A stretch of DNA of 64,000 bases. It comes from Salinarimonas sp. GTDB lineage: Bacteria; Pseudomonadota; Alphaproteobacteria; Rhizobiales; Beijerinckiaceae. Location: contig JAFIEI010000007.1 in assembly GCA_020832565.1 (NCBI GenBank), positions 40,318-104,317 of the forward strand. Reading direction: 5' to 3'. A program made the translations under genes and the position numbers. Below the pieces are notes generated by a model that worked only from the letters and a program-made list of their open reading frames with translations, had not been told where the DNA came from and did not search any database. Positions 54,087 to 61,638 of this stretch are shown here, one piece after another; within the stretch, counting starts at the first letter, position 1, and each line of letters opens with the position of its first letter.

Positions 54087-54411
54087 TGCTGCGCTCTCGG
54101 CCGGTGGGGCAGGCGATTCATCCGGCGCCGACGCCGCCCCTTCGCGCCGGACCCCGATGCCGTTTCAGCTGATTCGGCCCTGCGGCCGCTCCGGCTTTCT
54201 CCGTCATCGTGGGACGACTCTTTCGCGTTAGGGTAAACAAGTCGTTAAAATCTCATTCATTGATTGTTAAAATTTACACTTCGTTGATTACAAGGCGTGT
54301 TTGCACGCAAGGGATTCGCTGCTGCTGCGGCGCCGATGCGTGCAGGGAGAAGGGTTAACGATTTCCCGCAACCAGTGATCGGCGCGCGCGAATCAGTAGC
54401 GATTCGCGCGG
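54087..54411. other. 325-bp intergenic region upstream of podJ
   Basis: Between the L,D-transpeptidase stop and the podJ start (both minus). The AT-rich part 54230-54300 holds a repeated GTTAAAAT (54244-54251 and 54266-54273, 22 bp apart, two helical turns) and a weak CtrA-like TAAA-N7-TTAA at 54234-54248. Likely the podJ promoter. No gene. Confidence 0.5.
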
Positions 54412-55719
54412 TCAGCGGAACGCGGTGTAGGCCGCGTCGCCGCGCGGTGTGAGCGGCTGGGCGCCATTCATCATCCGCGCACCCCGCTGCGGCGGCGCCG
54501 GCGTATCGGCGGCCTCGGATTCCGAGGCTTCCTGCGCACGTGCGCCACCCGAAAGCGGGTTGTTGGAGAACAGGTTGCCGAACAGGCGCTGATGCAGCGG
54601 CCGCTCCTGCGTCCCGCTGTCGCGCGCGACATTGGTCACGCCCGGATCGGCGGCCCCGGCGGTCTGTGACGGAGCGGCTGCAGCGGGTGCCGGGCTTCGC
54701 GCCATGGCGGTGGCCGGAGCGCTTTCGAGCGGCTGGCCGTTCGAGCCGACGCGGATGGTCTGCGGCCCGGCGGCGATGGCATCCGGCCGGGAGACGTCGC
54801 CGAGCCGCCGCGCGCGGCGCGACAGCTGCGAGGCGTCGGTGGCGCTGGCGAAGGCCACGGCCTGGCTCTGGAAGGAGGGATGGCTGCCGCCGTCCTGATA
54901 GACCAGGCGCAGGGCGGGCGCGCCGCGCTCGATCAATTGGGCGATCCGGGCTTCGTCCCGGCTCTGGCGCTGGGCCACTTCCTGAGCGACGCGGTTATCC
55001 GTCGGCGTGCAGCCCTGCGTATTGAAGGAGTAGCGGCGGTCACAGACCTCGACCTGCGGCGGGCGCTGCGTGACCTTGAAATGGTCGTGGCCTTCCTTGA
55101 GATTACGCCAGAAGGCGATGTTCTCGTCATAGCGCTTCTTGGCCAGATTCTCGGGCGTCATCCGGAAGGGGAAGGACTGAACCTGGAAACCACGCTGGCC
55201 GCCGGCAAAGGCCTCGCGGGCGATCGCATAGATCTCGGCGACGGTTTCGTCGGTCATGGCGAAACAGCCTGCGGAGGTGCACGAGCCGTGCACCATCAGG
55301 TGCTGGCCGGTGCGTCCGTGCTCGCGGTCGAAGCGGTTGGGATAGCCGAGATTGAAAGACAGGTAATAGGCCGAATTCGGATTCATCAGATCCGGCGTCA
55401 CCGTATAGAAGCCCTCGGGCGCCTGACGGTCCCCTTCGCGCTTCTTGGGGCCGAGCTGGCCCGACCAGCGGCAGATCGGATAGGTCTTGAGATGGGCGTA
55501 GCGTCCGTCGGGACCCTCTTTCCAGATCTCGAGCTCGGCTTCCTTCTTGAAGATGCGCATCATGATCGGATCGGATGCCGACACGCCGTTGCGCTGCATC
55601 AGCGCGACCGTTTCCGGCGGGATGGGCTGCAGGTGCCGGTTCGATGAAACCGTGCGATCGGCGTTACAGGCGCCGAGCGCTACGGCGAAGCCGGCGACGA
55701 GCATCAAACGCTTCAACAT
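54412..55719 (-). CDS. YkuD L,D-transpeptidase lipoprotein
   Basis: 435 residues. The lipobox is VALGAC with Cys18, so it is anchored in a membrane. The YkuD domain covers about 45-180: KTYPICRWSGQLGPKKREGD, GRTGQHLMVHGSCTSAGCFAM with His144, Ser149 and catalytic Cys152 in HGxxxSxGC. The last 230 residues are low-complexity Pro/Ala/Ser. It likely makes 3-3 crosslinks in peptidoglycan or ties proteins to it. ATG 55719 (GGGGA upstream) gives a proper lipoprotein signal; the frame reaches 55809. Imperfect CtrA-like motifs lie upstream at 55885. Confidence 0.88.
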   Translation of the reverse strand: MLKRLMLVAGFAVALGACNADRTVSSNRHLQPIPPETVALMQRNGVSASDPIMMRIFKKEAELEIWKEGPDGRYAHLKTYPICRWSGQLGPKKREGDRQAPEGFYTVTPDLMNPNSAYYLSFNLGYPNRFDREHGRTGQHLMVHGSCTSAGCFAMTDETVAEIYAIAREAFAGGQRGFQVQSFPFRMTPENLAKKRYDENIAFWRNLKEGHDHFKVTQRPPQVEVCDRRYSFNTQGCTPTDNRVAQEVAQRQSRDEARIAQLIERGAPALRLVYQDGGSHPSFQSQAVAFASATDASQLSRRARRLGDVSRPDAIAAGPQTIRVGSNGQPLESAPATAMARSPAPAAAAPSQTAGAADPGVTNVARDSGTQERPLHQRLFGNLFSNNPLSGGARAQEASESEAADTPAPPQRGARMMNGAQPLTPRGDAAYTAFR

Positions 55720-55884
55720 GGGGTCCCCGCTCCAGAATGCGCCTTCCACCCCCGTGTCCGCCCGGACATCCGATCGAAGCTTTCCACCCGATCGACCGCG
55801 CATACGCACGATGGTGACCCATCTGAGTATGATCGTTACCGTTAGCGAAGCGTTACCGCAAGGGGGTAGTGATCGCCAGCGTGG

Positions 55885-55899
55885 TTAACAAATGCTTGA
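55885..55899. promoter_or_regulatory. CtrA-like box upstream of the L,D-transpeptidase gene
   Basis: TTAA-N7-TTGA, one mismatch from TTAA-N7-TTAA, 166 bp upstream of the lipoprotein start. Inference from motif only. Confidence 0.3.
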
Positions 55900-55940
55900 T
55901 CAGCCTCGGATCGGGCGGTGTGGATGCCGGTCGCGCGGCT

Positions 55941-56894
55941 TCAGAGATTGCGCCCGATGGCGAGAAACTTCTCGGCGCGGTGCTCGCGCAGGGCCTCGGG
56001 GTCCTTGCCTGCGAGATCGCTGAGCGCGGATGAGATCGCATCGCCGGCCGTTTCGATCGTGGCCTGCGGATCGCGATGGGCGCCGCCGACCGGCTCCTTC
56101 ACGATTCGATCGATCACGCCGAGCTTGAGCAGGTCCTGCGCTGTGATCTTCATGTTCGTCGCCGCATCCTGCGCACGTGCGGAATCGCGCCACAGGATCG
56201 AGGCCGCGCCCTCAGGCGAGATCACGCTGTAGATGGCGTGTTCGAGCATCAGGACCTTGTTGGCCGTGGCGATGGCGATGGCGCCGCCGGAGCCGCCCTC
56301 ACCGATCACCAGTGCCACGCTCGGCGCGCCCAGCCCGAGGCATGTCTCGGTCGAGCGGGCGATCGCCTCGGCCTGGCCGCGTTCCTCCGCCTCGATTCCC
56401 GGGTAAGCGCCTGCGGTATCGACGAAACTGAGCACCGGCAGGCCGAACCGGTCGGCCAGCTCCATCAGGCGCACGGCCTTGCGGTAGCCCTCGGGACGGG
56501 CCATGCCGAAATTATGCCGGATGCGCGCCTGTGTATCCGAACCCTTCTCCTGGCCGATAACGCAGACGGGCGTGCCGCGGAAGCGACCGAACCCGCCCAT
56601 CACCGCCTCGTCCTCGCCGAATTTGCGATCGCCGGCGAGCGGGGTGAAATCGCTGATCAGGCCCTCGCAGAAGTCGCGGAAATGCGGACGCTGGGGATGG
56701 CGGGCAACCTGGGTCTTCTGCCAGGGGGTGAGCGCGGCATAGATATCCGAGAGCGCCTGGGACGCCTTTTCCTCGAGACGGGTGATGTCTTCGGAAATCG
56801 CCACCGCATTATCAGCCTCGCCCATCCGGCGAAGCTCTTCGACCTTGCCTTCGAGTTCGGCGACGGGCTTTTCGAAATCCAGATAAGTGCGCAT
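55941..56894 (-). CDS. accA: Acetyl-CoA carboxylase carboxyltransferase subunit alpha
   Basis: 317 residues. With AccD it forms the carboxyltransferase that makes malonyl-CoA for fatty acids. Seen: FEKPVAELEGKVEEL at the N-terminus, DRKFGEDEAVMGGFGRFRG, GQEKGSDTQARIRHNFGMA, FVDTAGAYPGIEAEERGQAE and LVIGEGGSGGAIAIATAN, the biotin/CoA-binding core. Length is typical. ATG 56894 is chosen; an upstream frame to 56966 has no support. Monocistronic here. Confidence 0.94.
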   Translation of the reverse strand: MRTYLDFEKPVAELEGKVEELRRMGEADNAVAISEDITRLEEKASQALSDIYAALTPWQKTQVARHPQRPHFRDFCEGLISDFTPLAGDRKFGEDEAVMGGFGRFRGTPVCVIGQEKGSDTQARIRHNFGMARPEGYRKAVRLMELADRFGLPVLSFVDTAGAYPGIEAEERGQAEAIARSTETCLGLGAPSVALVIGEGGSGGAIAIATANKVLMLEHAIYSVISPEGAASILWRDSARAQDAATNMKITAQDLLKLGVIDRIVKEPVGGAHRDPQATIETAGDAISSALSDLAGKDPEALREHRAEKFLAIGRNL

Positions 56895-57012
56895 GCGGGT
56901 CCGCTGAAAAGGAATGAAAGCCGCCCCGCGGAACGCGCGGCGTGCGGGCGCGGACACTGACGGCAAGCGCAGGCCAAGTCAAGATTTTGTGATCCCGCAC
57001 AATATGACGGGA

Positions 57013-58653
57013 TCAGCCGCTCCGGCCACCCCGCGCATCGGCCAGGATCAGATCCGAAGCCTTTTCGGCGATCATCATGACGGCGGCCTGGGTATTGGCC
57101 GAGACGAGACGGGGCATCACCGCGGCATCGGCGACGCGCAGGCTGGCGACGCCGTGCACCCGCAGCTGCGGGTCGACCACGGCGGTCGGGCCCTCGCCCA
57201 TGGTGCAGGTGCCGACGGGGTGATAGATCGTCTGCCCGGTGCGCCGGGCGAATTCGACCAGATCTTCATCCGACACCCGTTCGGGCCCGGGATTCAGCTC
57301 CGCGCCCAGATAAGGCCGCATCGGTGCCTGTGCCATGATCTCGCGCGCCATGCGCATCCCCGCCGCGAAGGTCTCGCAATCGATCGGGTCGGTAAGGAAG
57401 CGCGGGCTGATCCGCGGCGGCGTGCCAGGATCGGGCGAAACCGCATGAATGCTGCCGCGCGAATGCGGTCGCAGCTGGGTTACACCGATGGTCATTCCCG
57501 GCAGCCGGTCGAGCACCCGGTCGGCGGCATCGGCGTAGCTCGCATGGACGAAGAAATACTGCACATCCGGGGTTTCGAGCTCGGGCCGCGTGCGCACGAA
57601 GCCGTGCGCCATGCCCGTCGCCAGGGTGAGGATGCCCCGCCGCGTCAGAAGATATTGCGCGACGGCGCGGATCAACGGCCAGCCGCGGGTCTGCTCGTTG
57701 AGCGTGATCGGCTGCGTCACGCGCCAGTTCATCCGGGTGGCGTAGTGATCCTGATAATTCGCTCCGACGCCCGGCAGGGCATGTACGAGACCGATCCCCG
57801 CTTCGCCGAGCACCTGCGGGTCGCCGATTCCGGAGATTTCGAGCAGGTGCGGGCTGTGGATCGCGCCGGCGCCGAGGATGACCTCGCCGCGTGTCTCGGC
57901 CCGCTCGACGGCGCCGGCGCGGCTGTAGACGACGCCGTCGGCGCGCCCGCCGGTGAGCGTGACGCGCGTTGCGAGGCAATGCGTGCGCACGGTGAGATTG
58001 GGACGGTTCATGACCGGTTCGAGATAGGCCCGATAGGCGCTCCAGCGCCGCCCCTTGCGCTGCATCACCTGATAATAGCCGAAGCCGTCCTGGCCGGCGC
58101 CGTTGTAATCCGGATTGAGCGGATGTCCGGCGGCGGCGCCCGACGCGATGAAGGCCTCGAGCAGGGGGTGGCGCTCTTGCACGCGCGCGACGTCCATCGG
58201 TCCGTCATTGCCGCGCAGGGCCGCGTCGGGGGTCTCCTCGACGAAGCGCTCCAGGCGACGGAAATAGGGCAGCACATCGGAAAAGCTCCAGCCGCGCGCG
58301 CCCGATTGCGCCCATCCGTCGTAATCCTCGCGCTGGCCGCGTACGTAGATGCCGCCATTGATCAGGCTGGAGCCGCCCAGCCCCCGTCCACGCGGCACCG
58401 GGATGCTGCGCGCCTGCGTGCCGGGTTCCGGATGCGTGGCGAGGTTCCAGTTATAGCGTGCATCCTTCCAGATCTTGCCGAAGGCTGCGGGAATGTCGAT
58501 CCAGGGCGAGCGTGGCACGCCGCCGGCTTCGAGCAGCAGCACCGTGTTTCGCGGATCCGCGCTGAGCCGATTGGCCAGAATGCAGCCGGCCGTGCCGCCA
58601 CCCACCACGATGTAGTCGAACGTCCCGGTGGGCCGGGGCTCCGGATCTCGCAT
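57013..58653 (-). CDS. GMC-family flavoprotein oxidoreductase (choline dehydrogenase-like)
   Basis: 546 residues. FAD-binding FDYIVVGGGTAGCILANRLS near the N-terminus; GMC signatures VPRGRGLGGSSLINGGIYVRG and GAGAIHSPHLLEISGIG; catalytic HPVGTCTMG with its His and the late SANTQAAVMMIAEKA (Asn). Members oxidise alcohols such as choline or glucose to aldehydes. The substrate is not evident, and no betaine-aldehyde dehydrogenase is adjacent. ATG 58653 is preferred because GGAGG is too close to ATG 58662. Divergent (221 bp) from the molybdenum hydroxylase operon, which could oxidise an aldehyde product. Confidence 0.83.
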   Translation of the reverse strand: MRDPEPRPTGTFDYIVVGGGTAGCILANRLSADPRNTVLLLEAGGVPRSPWIDIPAAFGKIWKDARYNWNLATHPEPGTQARSIPVPRGRGLGGSSLINGGIYVRGQREDYDGWAQSGARGWSFSDVLPYFRRLERFVEETPDAALRGNDGPMDVARVQERHPLLEAFIASGAAAGHPLNPDYNGAGQDGFGYYQVMQRKGRRWSAYRAYLEPVMNRPNLTVRTHCLATRVTLTGGRADGVVYSRAGAVERAETRGEVILGAGAIHSPHLLEISGIGDPQVLGEAGIGLVHALPGVGANYQDHYATRMNWRVTQPITLNEQTRGWPLIRAVAQYLLTRRGILTLATGMAHGFVRTRPELETPDVQYFFVHASYADAADRVLDRLPGMTIGVTQLRPHSRGSIHAVSPDPGTPPRISPRFLTDPIDCETFAAGMRMAREIMAQAPMRPYLGAELNPGPERVSDEDLVEFARRTGQTIYHPVGTCTMGEGPTAVVDPQLRVHGVASLRVADAAVMPRLVSANTQAAVMMIAEKASDLILADARGGRSG

Positions 58654-58874
58654 CGAACGCATACCTCCACTCTTGCGGGAGGTTCGATCAGAATGTGGAG
58701 GGAGGCAAGGCGGAGGGTGCCGATGCGGCTTTGCGTCGCCACCCGTGTCCGAATTTCGGGCAATCGATGCTTGCCGGGGTGGCAGTGCGTGTTAGCCTCC
58801 CTAACTTCATGCTGATACGAAACGGCGCCTTCTCCGGCGATATCCGCGCCGGACAGGGAATGCAGGAGCGAAAG

Positions 58875-59330
58875 ATGATCCGTCTGACCGTCAACGGCGA
58901 GACCCATGATCTCGATCTGGATCGGGAAATGCCGTTGCTCTGGGCCCTGCGCGACCATATCGGGCTCACCGGCGCCAAATACAGCTGCGGTATCGCACAA
59001 TGCGGTGCCTGCCTCGTCCTCGTCAACGACATGGCCATGCCCGCCTGCGTGGTCCCGCTTTCCGATGTCGACGGCGCCGAGATCACCACGATCGAGGGCG
59101 TGAACGGACGCGTGGCCGATGCGGTGATGCGCGCCTGGATCGGGCGCGACGTCTCGCAATGCGGTTATTGCCAGCCGGGCCAGATCATCCGCGCCATCGA
59201 TCTGCTTTCTCACAATGCCGATCCCAGTGACGCGGAGATCGAAGAGGCGATGGATGCCAATCTGTGCCGCTGCGGCGCCTATCAGCGCATTCGCGAAGCC
59301 GTGCGCGATGCCGCCATCATGCTCGCCTGA
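58875..59330 (+). CDS. iorA: (2Fe-2S)-binding subunit of a molybdenum hydroxylase (IorA type)
   Basis: 151 residues. Plant-type 2Fe-2S cluster cysteines 38, 43, 46 and 58 (YSCGIAQCGACLVL) and the second cluster pairs C96/C99 and C131/C133 (QCGYCQPGQI, LCRCGAYQRI). It passes electrons from the Mo centre in isoquinoline 1-oxidoreductase-like enzymes. AGGAGCG precedes the ATG at 58875. The large subunit follows 11 bp after the stop. No separate FAD subunit or cytochrome is present, as usual for the IorAB form. Confidence 0.88.
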   Translation: MIRLTVNGETHDLDLDREMPLLWALRDHIGLTGAKYSCGIAQCGACLVLVNDMAMPACVVPLSDVDGAEITTIEGVNGRVADAVMRAWIGRDVSQCGYCQPGQIIRAIDLLSHNADPSDAEIEEAMDANLCRCGAYQRIREAVRDAAIMLA

Positions 59331-59341
59331 GGGAGGCCGCC

Positions 59342-61546
59342 ATGCTTTTTCGCCCGCTCCGACGCCCCTCCCGCCGCGCCCTGCTTCAGGGTGCTGCGGC
59401 CTTGGGTGGTGCCCTGGTGATCGGCGTCGCCGCCGGCCTCGCGCCACGGCGCGCCGGTGCGAGCGCGCATGCGCCGGAATTCGATCCGCCTGCGCGCCCC
59501 GATGCCTTCATCCGTATCGATGAAGACGACACCGTCACCGTCCTGATCAAGCATCTCGATATGGGGCAGGGCGTCGCGACGGGGCTGACGACGATCGTCG
59601 CGGACGAGCTCGATGCTTCCTGGGAGCAGATGGCCTTCGCCTTCGCCCCGGCCGATCACCGGCTCTACAACAATCTGAATTTCGGGCCGATGCAGGGAAC
59701 CGGCGCCTCGACTGCGGTGCCCAATTCCTGGATGCAGTTGCGCAAGGCTGGCGCTGCCGCGCGCGCCATGCTCATCGGCGCTGCCGCCGAGGAATGGGGC
59801 GTTCCTGCGGGTAATGTCCGCATTACCGATGGACGCATCCGCCACGAAGCCAGCGGGCGCGAAGCCGGGTTCGGCGCATTCGCAGCCGCGGCTGCCGCGC
59901 GAGAGATCCCCGCCGATCCGATCTTGAAGACACGTGCCGATTTCGTTCATATCGGCCGGCATCGCCCGCGTCTCGACGGGCCTGAAAAGGCGCGCGGCGA
60001 GGCGATCTATTCCCTCGATATCCGCCGCCCCGGTCAGCTGACCGCCATGGTGGCGCATCCCCCGCGTTTCGGTGCGCGCCTGTCGGGTTATGACGACAGC
60101 GCCGCACGCGAAGTGCCCGGTGTCGTGGACGTGGTTGCGATACCGACGGGCGTTGCCGTCGTGGCGCGCGATACCTGGTCGGCGATGAAGGGGCGCGAGG
60201 CGCTCGACGTCAGTTGGGACGAAACCCGCGCCGAGCGGCGCTCCAGCGCGGATCTGCGCGCGGAGTTCCACGCGCTCGGCCTCGAGCCCGGGCGGCGCGC
60301 GGCCTTTCGGGGTGATGCGGATGCGGGCATGCGCAATTCCGTGCGCATGATCGAGGCGGCCTACGATTTTCCCTATCTCGCCCATGCCGCCATGGAGCCG
60401 ATGAACGGTGTCATCGAGCGCCGAGAGGATGGCGGCTACGAGGCCTGGGGCGCCTTCCAGATGCAGACGCTCGATCAGGCGGTGATCGCGCGGGTGATGG
60501 GTGTGACGGCGGCCAGGGTGAAGCTGAATACGCTGTATGCCGGTGGCTCCTTCGGGCGCCGTGCCTCGACCACCTCGGACTGGATCGCCGAAGCAGCCGA
60601 GATCCTCAAGGCGACGGGGGAGCGCGCGCCGATTCATCTGGTCTGGAGCCGCGAGGATGACATGCGCGCGGGCTATTATCGACCGATGGTGCATCACCGC
60701 GTGCTCGTGGGGCTGGGGCCCGACAACCTGCCGCGTTCCTGGGTGCAGCGCATCGTGGGCAAGCCCATCATGGCCGGCAGCGCCTTCGAGGCGATGGACT
60801 TCTCCGGTGTCGAGCACCAGACGGTGGAGGGCGCGGCGGATCCGATCTACGCCTTCGAGAATTTCCGGCTGGAGATCCACAATACCCGCGAGCAGGTGCC
60901 GGTGCTCTGGTGGCGCTCGGTGGGCCATACCCATACCGCGCAGGTGAGCGAGACCATGGTGGACGAACTCGCCGCCGTGGCGGGTGCCGACCCGGTCGCC
61001 TATCGCCTGCAATGGCTCTTCGTCTCGCCGCGCGACGCCACCGTCCTGAGGCTCGCCACGCACAAGGCGGGCTGGGGAACGGAGCTTCCGGCACGTCCCG
61101 GCGTCAGGCGCGGGCGCGGGGTCGCGGTGCATCGCTCCTTCGGCTCGCATGTCGCCATGGTGGCCGAGGTCGCCGTCGAGGAGGACCGGCTCACGGTCGA
61201 GCGCATCGTCGCGGCTGTCGATTGCGGAATCGTGATCAATCCCGACAATGTGCGTGCCCAGGTCGAGGGCGCCATCGGCTTCGCCCTTTCCTCGGTCCTG
61301 CGCAACGCCATCAGCCTTGATGAGGGGATGGTGCGCGAGGGCAATTTCGACACGTTCGAACCGACCCGCCTCAGCGAAATGCCGCGCGTCGAGGTGCATC
61401 TCGTCGAATCGGATGCCCCGCCGACCGGCATGGGCGAGCCCGGTGTGCCGCCGCTCGCGCCGGCCATCTGCAACGCCATCCATGATGCGACGGGCCTGCG
61501 CGTGCGCTCGCTTCCGATCGATCTCTCCCGCTTGCGCCAGAGCTGA
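59342..61546 (+). CDS. iorB: Molybdopterin-binding subunit of a molybdenum hydroxylase (IorB type)
   Basis: 734 residues. A Tat signal (SRRALLQGAAALGGALVIG) sends the folded protein to the periplasm. Mo-cofactor segments are LIKHLDMGQGVATGLTTIV, MEPMNGVIER, TLYAGGSFGRR and the late GMGEPGVPPLAPAIC with the conserved catalytic Glu. Aromatic-heterocycle or aldehyde hydroxylation is the family reaction. Partner subunit is the 2Fe-2S protein upstream; GGGAGG precedes the ATG. Cofactor-inserting chaperones (XdhC) are not in the window. Confidence 0.86.
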   Translation: MLFRPLRRPSRRALLQGAAALGGALVIGVAAGLAPRRAGASAHAPEFDPPARPDAFIRIDEDDTVTVLIKHLDMGQGVATGLTTIVADELDASWEQMAFAFAPADHRLYNNLNFGPMQGTGASTAVPNSWMQLRKAGAAARAMLIGAAAEEWGVPAGNVRITDGRIRHEASGREAGFGAFAAAAAAREIPADPILKTRADFVHIGRHRPRLDGPEKARGEAIYSLDIRRPGQLTAMVAHPPRFGARLSGYDDSAAREVPGVVDVVAIPTGVAVVARDTWSAMKGREALDVSWDETRAERRSSADLRAEFHALGLEPGRRAAFRGDADAGMRNSVRMIEAAYDFPYLAHAAMEPMNGVIERREDGGYEAWGAFQMQTLDQAVIARVMGVTAARVKLNTLYAGGSFGRRASTTSDWIAEAAEILKATGERAPIHLVWSREDDMRAGYYRPMVHHRVLVGLGPDNLPRSWVQRIVGKPIMAGSAFEAMDFSGVEHQTVEGAADPIYAFENFRLEIHNTREQVPVLWWRSVGHTHTAQVSETMVDELAAVAGADPVAYRLQWLFVSPRDATVLRLATHKAGWGTELPARPGVRRGRGVAVHRSFGSHVAMVAEVAVEEDRLTVERIVAAVDCGIVINPDNVRAQVEGAIGFALSSVLRNAISLDEGMVREGNFDTFEPTRLSEMPRVEVHLVESDAPPTGMGEPGVPPLAPAICNAIHDATGLRVRSLPIDLSRLRQS

Positions 61547-61569
61547 TCCCAGAACCTGATCGGGAATTC

Positions 61570-61586
61570 TTAACCCTTCGGTAACC
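61570..61586. promoter_or_regulatory. CtrA-like box upstream of flhA
   Basis: TTAACC-N5-GTAACC; as the classic TTAA-N7-TTAA box it has a single mismatch (GTAA). It lies 53 bp before the flhA ATG, typical of CtrA-controlled flagellar promoters in alphaproteobacteria. Confidence 0.5.
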
Positions 61587-61589
61587 ATA

Positions 61590-61612
61590 AACCCGGCAAA
61601 ACTTGCCGGGTT
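61590..61612. terminator. Hairpin between iorB and flhA
   Basis: Perfect 10-bp stem AACCCGGCAA/TTGCCGGGTT with AAC loop. It may end the iorAB message, or sit in the flhA leader; the T run is short. Confidence 0.5.
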
Positions 61613-61638
61613 GCGAGGTGGCGGCTCCGAGGGGTTTC

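Noticed and set aside
59282..61588. 768-residue minus-strand frame opposite iorB
   Set aside because: iorB carries Tat signal and Mo-binding motifs on the plus strand; the antisense frame has none.
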